Source of the DNA: Roseiarcus sp963774195
GTDB lineage: Bacteria > Pseudomonadota > Alphaproteobacteria > Rhizobiales > Beijerinckiaceae
Assembly (NCBI GenBank): GCA_963774195.1
Contig: CAVZDY010000001.1
Coordinates: 868,001-932,000, forward strand
Reading direction: 5' to 3'
DNA length: 64,000 nt
The position numbers and the translations under genes were made by a program. A model generated the notes under the pieces. It saw only the letters and a program-made list of their open reading frames with translations, did not search any database and had not been told where the DNA came from. Positions within the stretch are counted from its first letter, which is position 1; every line of letters begins with the position of its first letter. Below are positions 6,801-15,171 of this stretch, piece by piece.

Positions 6801-9047
6801 TCAAGGCGACAGCACGCCGCCGCGCACGACGGAGATTTGCGAGCCGGCCTCGCTGGCGTAGGTGGACGGCGGCTCGCTGGCGGCGCGCTTCTGCGCCGTG
6901 CGCGCGATGTCGCCGATCTCGATGATGATCTTCGCCGAATGCGGGGAGAGACCGATCTGGCGCGGCGCTTCGACGATGCCGGCGCCGCCCTTGTTGGCGG
7001 CGGACGCGGCGGCGATCTGCCCTGACGGGGCGGGCGCCGCCGGCGCGAGGCCATAGGGAGGCTTGGTCTCGATGCCTTCGTGCGCATAGGCCATGATGTC
7101 ATGCCAGGTTTCGGCCGGAAGGGTGCCGCCGGTCATTTTGCCGGCGGGCGAATTGTCGTCGTTGCCGAACCAGACGCTGCCGACGAAATTGCCGGTGAAG
7201 CCGTTGAACCACGCGTTGGTCGAATTGTTGGTGGTGCCGGTCTTGCCGGAAATGACGAGACCGGGGATCTGCGCCGCGCGCCCTGTCCCCTCGGTGACGA
7301 CATGGGTCATCATCCCGTTCATCTCGGCGACCTTGTCGGCCGGGAGCACCTGCACGGGCGGGGGCCCGTTGGCGGCGTGGGTGTAAATCACGGCGCCGCT
7401 CGAATTGCGGACCTCCATGACTGTGTAAGGCGTCGCCCGCCTTCCCCCATTGGCGAGCGTCGCATTGGCGCCGACCATGTCGATCATCTTCACTTCGTCG
7501 GCGCCGACGGGAAGCGAAACCGTGTCGACGAGCGGCGTCGTCAGCCCCATCGCGCGCGCCGTCTCGACGATCTTCGAGCGTCCGAGCGCGGCGATCTTGC
7601 CGAGGTGATACGGCTGGCTCGCCGGCCAATAGGCTTCGCCGATCTTGACCGACAGGCGGATCGCCGCCGTGTTCAGCGATTGCGCGAGGGCTTGGGTAAT
7701 CGTCAGGCGGCCGGCGCTCTCGCCCTCGAAATTATGGACGCAATAGTCGCCGATGCAGATGCTCGACGCGTCGATGATCGAGTTGTTGTGGTATTTGCCC
7801 GTCAGCAGCGCCGCCATATAGACGAAAATCTTGAATGAGGAGCCCGGCTGGCGCAGCGCTTCGGTGGCGCGGTTGAACTGGCTCGCGCCATAGTCCCGCC
7901 CCCCCACCATGGCGCGAACCAGCCCGTCGGTGTCGGCGATCACAGCGGCGGCCTGGTGCGCGTTATAGGCCGGCGCGTGGACGCGCAGCATGTCCTCGAT
8001 GACGCTTTCCGACTTCGTCTGCAGATTGCTGTCGAGCCCGGTGCGCACCGTGAGAACGCGGTCGGCGCCGAGCTTGCCGTTGTTGGCCAGCGCCTTCACT
8101 TCGTCGTAGGCGAAATCGAGATACCAATCGGGGCTGGATCGGCCGGTTTGGGTCACCGGGGTCGCGGGATTGCGCCGCGCGGCGTAGACCTGTCCCTCGG
8201 TCATGAAGCCGGCGTCGACGAGATTGCTCAACACGTCGTTGGCGCGCGCGCGGGCGGCGGGCAGGTCGACGTTGGGCGAATATTTGGTCGGCGCCTTGAA
8301 GAGGCCGGCGAGCATCGCCGCCTCGGCGAGATTGATGTCGCGCGCCGATTTGCCGAAGTAATATTGCGCCGCCGCCTGCACGCCGAACGTCCCGCCGCCC
8401 ATGTAGGCGCGATCGAGATAGAGGCTCAGGATCTGCTTCTTCGTCAGGTGGTGCTCGAGCCAGAGAGCGAGATAGGCTTCGTTGATCTTGCGCGAGACCG
8501 AGCGCTCGTTGCTAAGGAAGAGGTTCTTGGCGAGTTGCTGCGTGATCGACGAGCCGCCCTGCACGACGCCGCCGGCGTGGGCGTTGACGGTGAGGGCGCG
8601 CAACGTGCCGATCACGTCGATGCCGAAATGCTCGAAGAAGCGGCGGTCCTCGGTGGCGAGCACGGCCTTGATGAAATGATCGGGCAATTCATCGAAGGGG
8701 ATCGCGTCGTCGTGCTTGATGCCGCGCCGGCCGACCTCGACGCCGTAGCGGTCGAGGAACGTCACCGCGAGGTCGGCCCGCTTCAGCCAATCGTCGTCGC
8801 TCGTCTGCCGGAACGCGGGTTGGGCGAAGGTCAGCACGACGATCAAGCCGACGACGGCGAGGTTGCAGCTCTCGCAGGCGAGGTCGAAGGCGAGCTTGCG
8901 CAAGCCGGAGACATGCAGGCGCTCCGATAACGCCGCAATCGCCTGGAGAATGCGGAGCGAACCCCGCCCTGCGTCGTAGAGCGAAGAATCCACCCACGCG
9001 TCGAACGCGAGCAACGCCCGCGCGACGGACTTCCTCAAGCGGGACAT
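6801..9047 (-). CDS. Class A penicillin-binding protein (bifunctional transglycosylase/transpeptidase)
   Basis: 748 aa from the ATG at 9047 preceded by CGGAG; the frame extends 41 codons further without support. Order: cytoplasmic N-terminus, signal anchor (about 65-87), GT51 transglycosylase with ATEDRRFFEHFGID (catalytic Glu), GGSSITQQLAKNLFL and KINEAYLALWLE, then a transpeptidase domain with SSFK (S..K nucleophile), SLN and KTGTT. It polymerises and cross-links peptidoglycan in the periplasm. The C-terminal 70 residues are Ala/Pro-rich. All catalytic residues are present. Confidence 0.95.
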   Translation of the reverse strand: MSRLRKSVARALLAFDAWVDSSLYDAGRGSLRILQAIAALSERLHVSGLRKLAFDLACESCNLAVVGLIVVLTFAQPAFRQTSDDDWLKRADLAVTFLDRYGVEVGRRGIKHDDAIPFDELPDHFIKAVLATEDRRFFEHFGIDVIGTLRALTVNAHAGGVVQGGSSITQQLAKNLFLSNERSVSRKINEAYLALWLEHHLTKKQILSLYLDRAYMGGGTFGVQAAAQYYFGKSARDINLAEAAMLAGLFKAPTKYSPNVDLPAARARANDVLSNLVDAGFMTEGQVYAARRNPATPVTQTGRSSPDWYLDFAYDEVKALANNGKLGADRVLTVRTGLDSNLQTKSESVIEDMLRVHAPAYNAHQAAAVIADTDGLVRAMVGGRDYGASQFNRATEALRQPGSSFKIFVYMAALLTGKYHNNSIIDASSICIGDYCVHNFEGESAGRLTITQALAQSLNTAAIRLSVKIGEAYWPASQPYHLGKIAALGRSKIVETARAMGLTTPLVDTVSLPVGADEVKMIDMVGANATLANGGRRATPYTVMEVRNSSGAVIYTHAANGPPPVQVLPADKVAEMNGMMTHVVTEGTGRAAQIPGLVISGKTGTTNNSTNAWFNGFTGNFVGSVWFGNDDNSPAGKMTGGTLPAETWHDIMAYAHEGIETKPPYGLAPAAPAPSGQIAAASAANKGGAGIVEAPRQIGLSPHSAKIIIEIGDIARTAQKRAASEPPSTYASEAGSQISVVRGGVLSP

Positions 9048-9294
9048 TCTCCGTGAGCTCGACAAGGCTTCTCCACTGCGGACGCGCCGGCCACACGCCC
9101 CTGGCTTAACACAACCCGGCGCAATGTGAACGGCTTGACCCGGCTTGACGCCGCGGCGTCGCCGACACAAAACGCGACGCGTCGGGCCGAAATGCGACCG
9201 GGTTCAAGACTTCGCGCCGAGCGCCCATGTTCCATTTTGATACGACGCCCGGCTCGGCGACTTTCGCCGAGGACCTTCGGCGAGGATCTTCACC

Positions 9295-9804
9295 ATGTCC
9301 AATTCCTCCGACGACGCCTCGTCCCGAGCCGGCCAGCCCTTCTGGCGGGTCAAGACGCTGGAGGAGATGACCGCCGAGGAATGGGAGAGCCTCTGCGACG
9401 GCTGCGCGCGCTGCTGCCTCGTCAAGCTCGAAGACGAGGACACCGGCGAGATTCACTTCACCGATCTCGCCTGCACCTTGCTCGACGGCAAGTCCTGCCG
9501 CTGCACCGACTATCCCGGCCGCCAGCGGAAAGTGCCGGATTGCGTGAAGCTCACGCCCGAGACGGTGCGCTCGCTGAGCTGGCTGCCCGTCACCTGCGCG
9601 TATCGGGTGCTCGCCGAGGGCGGCGATCTCGCCTGGTGGCACCCGCTGGTCTCCGGTTCCCCCGATACGGTTCACGAGGCGGGCGTCTCGGTGCGCGGAC
9701 GGGTCGCCGCGAGCGAGGACGACGTGCCGACCGAGGCCTGGCCGGACCATATCGTGCGCTGGCCCAACCGGCCCCCGCGGCGGGCGCGCAAGCAGGGGGG
9801 CTGA
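9295..9804 (+). CDS. YcgN/UPF0260 family cysteine-cluster protein
   Basis: 169 aa. Matches the UPF0260 (YcgN) family along its length: FWRVKTLEEMTAEEWESLCDGCARCC at the start, then DLACTLLDGKSCRCTDY and RQRKVPDCVKLTP, and a conserved tryptophan-rich SWLPVTCAYR. Eight cysteines in the first 85 residues suggest a metal or Fe-S site, which is inference. Cytoplasmic, function unknown. It is divergent from the penicillin-binding protein gene, with about 250 bp of shared upstream DNA. Confidence 0.9.
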   Translation: MSNSSDDASSRAGQPFWRVKTLEEMTAEEWESLCDGCARCCLVKLEDEDTGEIHFTDLACTLLDGKSCRCTDYPGRQRKVPDCVKLTPETVRSLSWLPVTCAYRVLAEGGDLAWWHPLVSGSPDTVHEAGVSVRGRVAASEDDVPTEAWPDHIVRWPNRPPRRARKQGG

Positions 9805-9805
9805 C

Positions 9806-9862
9806 GACTCCCTCTCCCGCATAGCCCGTCTCTCGACGGGCCGTGCGGGGAGAAGGGATCCC
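9806..9862. repeat. Interspersed repeat family C
   Basis: CTCTCCCGCATAGCCCGTC, a hairpin GTCTCTCGACGGGC, then GAGAAGGGATCCCC, matching 4455-4529 and, less completely, 38749-38812. It lies between convergent genes just after the YcgN stop codon and may also act as a transcription end signal. Confidence 0.65.
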
Positions 9863-9884
9863 CCTGCCTAGTATCCGCTTGCCC

Positions 9885-10630
9885 CTACAGCCCCCACCTT
9901 GCGAGCGTAGCGTCGATCCAGCCGCGTTGCGGGGCGACGAGCGGCCCTTGGGTCAAAGCTCCGCAGCGGCCGCCGTGCGAGCCCGTGGTCCAGGCGACCA
10001 CGGCGAGCACCGTCCCCTCGCTGGAAAAAAGAGGTCCTCCGGAATCGCCGGAGCAGGCCCCCTCCGGCTCGGAGCCCGCGGCCCAGAGAAGGATGCGCGA
10101 CAGGGGAGCGCGCACTTGCAACTTCGCGCTGCGCAGCGAGCCGCCCGTCTTGGGTTCGCCTTCGCGCGTGACGCCGTATCCCGCGACGACCGCCGCCTCG
10201 CCGACGCCCGGGCCGTCGCCGGAGGCGAGCCGCGCCGCGGCGAAGCGCTCCGGCAAGGGCGCCCGAGTTCGATCAACGCGAGGTCGATCGAAACGACGCG
10301 CTGCGCCACCGCGTCGGCGTGGTAGAGCGGATGGCTCGCCGCCGCCTTGACCGGCAGCAGCACGGGCGCGCCTTTGTCGTCGCGGAAGAAGACCGCCATG
10401 TCCTGCGGCCGGCGCAGGCAATGCGCGGCGGTCAGCACGACCCGAGGCCCGAGCACCACCCCCGAGCAGAACCCGGCCTTGTCCCCGCCGCGGGTCAAAA
10501 CCATCACCACCTCATTGGCGAAGCCGGCGTCTTCGTCCGCTCCGCCGACCACCGCGGCGGCGGGCGCGGCGCCAGAGAGCGCGGCCAAGAGGGCGATGGA
10601 TTGGAGGGCGCGACGCATCGTCGAAGGCAT
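9885..10630 (-). pseudogene. Secreted trypsin-like serine protease gene with a frameshift
   Basis: Starting at ATG 10630 (or 10618, MRRAL): a signal peptide ending AAPAAA, the mature start VVGGADEDA, LTAAHC (catalytic His70) and SIDLALIEL (catalytic Asp116). The frame is then lost at a GGG run near 10265. The next frame continues APLPERFAAARLASG, VVAGYGVT and CSGDSGGPL (catalytic Ser) to the stop at 9885. Adding one G to the run (GGGG) restores a 248-aa S1 protease with the complete triad. A homopolymer slip of this kind is a classic sequencing error, so the gene may be intact in life. Confidence 0.85.
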
Positions 10631-10750
10631 GTGCAGGGGCTATCGCGTTCCCGGCCCCGGCGGCAAGCGCGGCTGGTTTGCGCCGTTGGTTTGAAGTCGC
10701 CGCTCTATTATGTTCATTCCCTATTCAGGCGGCGCGAGAAAGGCTGCGAC

Positions 10751-11122
10751 ATGACGTCGATGTCGAACATCGCTTTTCTCCTGACGCTCGGCGCGGTCCT
10801 GGCCGCGGCCTCCTCGGGCGCCCTGGCGGGCGAGCCGGAAGTCCATCCTGCCGCCGTGAAACGGTCGTGCCTGCCTCCCGCGGAGAGCCGCGAGGAGATC
10901 AAATCGCGGCATTTTATCGAGCCTTTCGTCGTGCTGAAGTCCGCATCGACGCAATTCAAGGCGGAAGCGCTGTCGGCTAAGCTGTGCCATCTCGGCGACG
11001 AATTCGTTTATGAGATAACGTTGCTGCACCGCGACGGCCGGCTCGTCCACGCCGTGATGAACGCGGCGAGCGGCAAGCTCCTCGGCGCTCACAACGCTCG
11101 GGAGCCGATGCCGAAAATGTGA
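10751..11122 (+). CDS. Periplasmic PepSY-type small protein
   Basis: 123 aa from the ATG at 10751, behind AGAAAGG. A signal peptide (about 1-27, cleavage near GALAGE) is followed by one PepSY-like fold: VVLKSASTQFKAEALSAKL, FVYEITLLHRDGRLVHAVMNAASGKLL. The last strand pair with a GKLL turn is typical of the domain. It directly precedes a two-component system (18 bp gap), an arrangement often seen in alphaproteobacteria where the PepSY protein is part of the same operon and may be sensed or act in the envelope response. Confidence 0.8.
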   Translation: MTSMSNIAFLLTLGAVLAAASSGALAGEPEVHPAAVKRSCLPPAESREEIKSRHFIEPFVVLKSASTQFKAEALSAKLCHLGDEFVYEITLLHRDGRLVHAVMNAASGKLLGAHNAREPMPKM

Positions 11123-11140
11123 TAAGAGGCAACCCGACCT

Positions 11141-11941
11141 ATGCGCCTTCTCGTTGTCGAAGACGACCGCGACCTCAACCGCCAGATCGCCACCGCGCTC
11201 GAAGTCGCGGGCTACGCCGTCGATCGCGCCTATGACGGCGAAGAGGGTTGGTTCCTCGGCGACACCGAACCCTACGACGCTATCGTGCTCGACATCGGCC
11301 TGCCGAAGCGCGACGGCGTCGCCGTGCTGGAAGCCTGGCGCAAGAGCGGCCGCACGATGCCGGTGCTGATTCTCACCGCCCGCGACCGCTGGAGCGACAA
11401 GGTCCAGGGCTTCGACGCCGGCGCCGACGATTACGTCGGCAAGCCGTTCCACATGGAGGAAGTGCTGGCGCGCCTGCGCGCGCTGTTGCGCCGCGCCGCC
11501 GGCCATGCCTCGAGCGAACTCGTCGTCGGCCCGGTGCGGCTCGATTCGCGCACCGGACGCGTGACGGTCGACGGCGCGCCCATCAAGCTGACGAGCCACG
11601 AATACCGGCTGCTGTCCTATCTGATGCATCACACGGGTCGCATCGTCTCGCGCAGCGAGATCGTCGATCATCTCTACGACCAGGACTTCGACCGCGATTC
11701 CAACACGATCGAGGTCTTCGTCGGCCGCCTGCGCAAGAAGCTCGGCGTCGACGTGATCCAGACTGCGCGCGGGCTCGGCTATATCGTCGAGCCCGAGGGC
11801 GATTCGGGCGCCCCGCAGCGCCAAAGCGCAAGACCGCCCGCTAGGGGGTTGAACCGTCATTGCGAGCGGAGCGAAGCAATCCAGCGATCGAGGCCTGGCC
11901 AGCAAGTCGCGAATTGTTCCGTGAGCGCCTCAGTTGGCTGA
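11141..11941 (+). CDS. OmpR/PhoP-type response regulator with repeat-derived C-terminus
   Basis: 266 aa. The receiver domain (1-115) has D8, D9, phospho-acceptor D51 (LDIGLPKRDG) and K101; the winged-helix effector (130-222) has LTSHEYRLLSYLMHH and the recognition region DRDSNTIEVFVGRLRKKLG. The conserved end is TARGLGYIVEPEG near residue 213. The last ~35 residues (RHCERSEAIQRSRPG and on) are read from a family A repeat at 11849-11985, so the native stop was lost or the repeat inserted before it. The sensor kinase gene follows 87 bp downstream. Likely regulates envelope functions, including the PepSY gene. Confidence 0.93.
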   Translation: MRLLVVEDDRDLNRQIATALEVAGYAVDRAYDGEEGWFLGDTEPYDAIVLDIGLPKRDGVAVLEAWRKSGRTMPVLILTARDRWSDKVQGFDAGADDYVGKPFHMEEVLARLRALLRRAAGHASSELVVGPVRLDSRTGRVTVDGAPIKLTSHEYRLLSYLMHHTGRIVSRSEIVDHLYDQDFDRDSNTIEVFVGRLRKKLGVDVIQTARGLGYIVEPEGDSGAPQRQSARPPARGLNRHCERSEAIQRSRPGQQVANCSVSASVG

Positions 11942-11985
11942 CGCTTCGATCTCTGGATTGCTTCGCTCCGCAATGACGACCGTGG
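11849..11985. repeat. Interspersed repeat family A, inverted copy inside and after the regulator gene
   Basis: Inverted relative to 3664-3849: it starts TTGAACCGTCATTGCGAGCGGAG and ends TCTGGATTGCTTCGCTCCG. The first two thirds are translated as the C-terminal tail of the response regulator and supply its TGA (11939-11941). The remainder is intergenic before the sensor kinase. Confidence 0.85.
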
Positions 11986-12028
11986 TGGGATCGCGCACCC
12001 CAGTTGCGCAGGAAGGCCGATCGAGCCC

Positions 12029-13411
12029 ATGTTGAAAGCGCTCAACGCGCGGTCAATCGCCTCACGCCTGTTCATTTCCGCCGCGTTCTGGAGCGCGACG
12101 GTCCTGTTCGTCGCGGGCCTCGGCCTGTCCGCGCTCAACGCGCGCTGGAGCGAGGCGAATTTCGACGAGCAGTTGGGCGTCTATCTCAAGGCTCTTGTGG
12201 CCAATGTGGCGATCAGCGGCGACGATTCGCACGCAAGCTCCTCGCCGGTCATCGATCCGCAATTCGAACTCGCCTTTTCCGGCTGGTATTGGCAGATCAC
12301 CCGCCTCGACGCCAACCCGCCCGAAATCCGCACGTCGCGCTCGCTGTTCGCCACCCAATTGCCGAACCTCAGCGACACCGACAAGCCCGACCGTCTCGGC
12401 GTCAGGCGCGGCTATGTCGACGGGCCCGACAATCGGCCCTTGCGGGTCATCGCGCGGGAAATCGACGCTGGTGACGAGGGCCGCTTTGTCGTCGAGGTAG
12501 CCGCCAACGCCGATGTGATTCAGCAGCAGATCGAGGGTTTCGAATATGCGCTGGCCGCGACGTTCCTTGTTCTGGCGGTCGCGCTGGTCGGCTCGACCGC
12601 GCTTACCGTCCGTTACGGCCTCAGGCCGCTGCGGGTGCTGCAAGGGGGGCTCGCCGCCGTCCGCCGTGGCGAAGCCGAGCGCATCAGCGGCGAATTTCCC
12701 GAGGACGTGGCCCCGCTCGCCGCCGAGGTCAATCTGCTGCTCGACGTCAACCGCGGCGTCGTCGAGCGCGCCCGCACCCAGGTCGGCAACCTCGCCCATG
12801 CGCTGAAGACCCCGCTCAGCGTCATCGTCAACGAGGCCGATTCGAACAGCCCGACGCTCGCCGAGAAGGTGAGGGAGCAGGCCGGCGTGATGCGCCGCCA
12901 GGTGAGCTTCTACCTCGATCGCGCGCGCGCGGCCGCGCGCGCCAGCGCCCCCGGCGCAGCGACCGACGTAAGGCAAGTGATCGACGGGCTGGTGCGCACC
13001 TTCGAGAAGGTCTACCGCGACCGCGCGCTCGTCTTCTCAGTCGAAGCCGAGGACGGATTGCGCTTTCGCGGCGAGGCCCAGGATTTGACCGATCTGATCG
13101 GCAATCTGCTCGACAACGCCGGCAAATGGGCGCACGAGCGCATCGTCATCCACGCCGAACGGGACCCGCGGCCCGACGCCGCCGGCCGGCCCTATTTCAT
13201 CGCCTGGATCGACGACGACGGGCCGGGCCTCGACCCCGACGAGCGCGCCGCCGCGCTGGTGCGCGGCCAGAAGCTCGATGAATCCCGGCCTGGCTCGGGC
13301 CTCGGCCTCTCGATCGTCGACGACCTCGCCGCCGTCTATGGCGGCGCGCTGCATCTCGAGGAGAGCCCGCTGGGCGGCCTCCGGGCGCGCCTGAGGCTGC
13401 CGCGATTTTGA
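12029..13411 (+). CDS. Two-component sensor histidine kinase (PhoQ-like architecture)
   Basis: 460 aa. TM1 about 14-35, a periplasmic sensor domain of about 130 residues, TM2 about 172-193 and a HAMP-like linker. The HisKA box is QVGNLAHALKTPLSVI with phospho-acceptor His257. The HATPase_c domain has N-box DLIGNLLDNAGKWA, G1 DDDGPGLD and G2 GSGLGLSIVDDL. The periplasmic domain is larger than a HAMP-only sensor and has no recognised ligand signature. It pairs with the upstream regulator; the H-box variant HALKTPL is that of PhoQ/QseC-type kinases. Confidence 0.93.
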   Translation: MLKALNARSIASRLFISAAFWSATVLFVAGLGLSALNARWSEANFDEQLGVYLKALVANVAISGDDSHASSSPVIDPQFELAFSGWYWQITRLDANPPEIRTSRSLFATQLPNLSDTDKPDRLGVRRGYVDGPDNRPLRVIAREIDAGDEGRFVVEVAANADVIQQQIEGFEYALAATFLVLAVALVGSTALTVRYGLRPLRVLQGGLAAVRRGEAERISGEFPEDVAPLAAEVNLLLDVNRGVVERARTQVGNLAHALKTPLSVIVNEADSNSPTLAEKVREQAGVMRRQVSFYLDRARAAARASAPGAATDVRQVIDGLVRTFEKVYRDRALVFSVEAEDGLRFRGEAQDLTDLIGNLLDNAGKWAHERIVIHAERDPRPDAAGRPYFIAWIDDDGPGLDPDERAAALVRGQKLDESRPGSGLGLSIVDDLAAVYGGALHLEESPLGGLRARLRLPRF

Positions 13412-13605
13412 ATTGCGGGAGGCGCCAGGACCGGTTCATTCGCGGGGGCAGTAGCCGCGATGAGTCAACCAAAAAGGCAGAACGCTCCAAATCCTGGGAC
13501 GCTTTGTCGCAGTAAGATCCAATTGCCTGTTTTCGAGCGCCAAGATGCTCTAGAACGCGCCTCGCGACACGCGGCCGTTTTTTCCGCGCCGCATGAGAGG
13601 ATGAT

Positions 13606-14721
13606 GTGACGCTGTGGATCGTCCTTGCCGGAATGACGGGCCTCGCGATGCTCTGCGCGCTGTGGCCGCTGGCCTTCCGCGCTAAGGCCGGCGCCGGCCC
13701 GGCAAGCGACGTCGCATTCTACAAGGCGCAGCTCGGCGAGATCGAGCGCGACGTTGAGCGCGGCCAGCTTCCCCAGGTGGAGGCGGAGGCCGCGCGCGCC
13801 GAAGCGGCGCGCCGTCTCATCGCCGCGAGCGCCGCCCAGACCGCCGCAGGCCAGCCTCGCGAGGCCTTGGCCTTGCGCCGCGCCGCAGCGGTTCTCATTC
13901 TCGTCGCCGTCCCGCTCGTCGCGCTCGGGCTCTATGCGCGCCTCGGCAGCCCCGAAATGCCCGACCAGCCGCTGGCTAGCCGCGCTCCCGACATCAAGAC
14001 GCCGGAGGGCCTCGAGGCGGCGATCGCGCGGATCGAATCGCATCTCGTCGCTTCGCCGGACGACGCCAAGGGATGGGCGGTGATCGCGCCCGTCTACATG
14101 CGTCTCGGGCGGTTCGGCGACGCGGTCAACGCGTATCAGAATCTGCTGCGCCTCAAGGGCGAGAACCCGACGCTGCGGGCAAGCTACGGCGAGGCGCTGG
14201 TCGGCGCGGCGAACGGCGTCGTCACGGCCGACGCGCGCGCCGCCTTCGACAAGGCGATCGGCCAAGAGCCGGGCCAGCCGGCCGGCCGCTTCTACCTCGC
14301 CCTCGCCGCCGAACAGGACGGCGACAAGGCGAAGGCGATCGAGATGTATCAGGCGCTGATGAACGACGCGCCGAAGGACGCCGCCTGGCTGCCGGCCTTG
14401 TCGGCCCGTTTGGCGGCGCTCCAGAACAAGGCTCCGGCGGCGCCGCCTGCGGCCGCGGGCGCCGAGGCTGACGGCCAAACGGGTCCGAACGAGCAGCAGC
14501 AGGCCATGATTGAAGGCATGGTGGAAAGCCTGGCGACGCGCCTCGCGCAAAGCGGCGGCGGCATCGCGGACTGGTCCCGGCTCGTCCGTTCCTACATGGT
14601 GCTGCGCGAGCCCGACAAAGCGCGCGACGCGCTCGCCGCGGCGCGCAAGGCGCTGGGGAGCGATCCGACCAGCGCCGGCGAACTCGACCTCCTGGCGCAC
14701 GAACTCGGGCTCGGGGGCTGA
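13606..14721 (+). CDS. ccmI: Cytochrome c maturation protein CcmI
   Basis: 371 aa from a GTG. An N-terminal TM (1-25) is followed by a cytoplasmic loop with the CcmI signature FYKAQLGEIERDVERGQL and ARAEAARRLI. A second TM (about 97-117) leads to a periplasmic TPR domain (GWAVIAPVYMRLGRFGDAVNAYQNLLRL and later repeats). CcmI chaperones apocytochrome c to the haem ligation complex. First gene of a tight ccmI-ccmE-ccmF-ccmH operon with 3-bp gaps or 4-bp overlaps. Confidence 0.95.
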   Translation: MTLWIVLAGMTGLAMLCALWPLAFRAKAGAGPASDVAFYKAQLGEIERDVERGQLPQVEAEAARAEAARRLIAASAAQTAAGQPREALALRRAAAVLILVAVPLVALGLYARLGSPEMPDQPLASRAPDIKTPEGLEAAIARIESHLVASPDDAKGWAVIAPVYMRLGRFGDAVNAYQNLLRLKGENPTLRASYGEALVGAANGVVTADARAAFDKAIGQEPGQPAGRFYLALAAEQDGDKAKAIEMYQALMNDAPKDAAWLPALSARLAALQNKAPAAPPAAAGAEADGQTGPNEQQQAMIEGMVESLATRLAQSGGGIADWSRLVRSYMVLREPDKARDALAAARKALGSDPTSAGELDLLAHELGLGG

Positions 14722-14724
14722 ACG

Positions 14725-15171
14725 ATGACGCGCAAAGGCCGCCGCCTCGCTTTGATCGGAGCCGCCCTCGCCGTCTTCGCCGGCGCGGCCGGCCTTGCGC
14801 TTTATGCGCTCAGCGACAGCATCGTGTTTTTCTACAGCCCGAGCGAAATCCTGCAAAAGAACGTGCAGGCCGGGGCGCGCGTCAGGGTCGGCGGCCTCGT
14901 CGAGCCGGGCTCCGTCGTCAGATCGGCCGACGAGAAGATCGACTTTGCGATTACCGACGGCGCCAATACGATCAAGGTCGATTACCAGGGCTTGCCGCCC
15001 GATCTCTTTCGCGAGGGACAAGGCGTGGTCGCGGAGGGCGTGCTGGAGCGCTCGGGCTTCGTGCGCGCCGAGACCATCCTCGCCAAGCACGACGAGCGTT
15101 ACATGCCGCGCGAAGTCGTCGACGCGCTGAAGAAGTCGGGCCACTGGCAGGAAGGGAGCGCGACGCCGTGA
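14725..15171 (+). CDS. ccmE: Haem chaperone CcmE
   Basis: 148 aa. A signal-anchor helix (about 8-30) precedes an OB-fold periplasmic domain. The haem-binding histidine is H122 in KHDERYMP, the invariant HxxxY motif. It carries haem from CcmC to CcmF for covalent attachment to c-type cytochromes. It begins 3 bp after ccmI and its stop overlaps the ccmF GTG start by 4 bp, so the two are translationally coupled. Length is standard for the family. Confidence 0.96.
   Translation: MTRKGRRLALIGAALAVFAGAAGLALYALSDSIVFFYSPSEILQKNVQAGARVRVGGLVEPGSVVRSADEKIDFAITDGANTIKVDYQGLPPDLFREGQGVVAEGVLERSGFVRAETILAKHDERYMPREVVDALKKSGHWQEGSATP

Noticed and set aside
13465..15144. 559-aa open frame on the minus strand
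   Set aside because: It runs antisense through ccmI and ccmE, which are clear genes in a tight operon; composition is that of a shadow frame.
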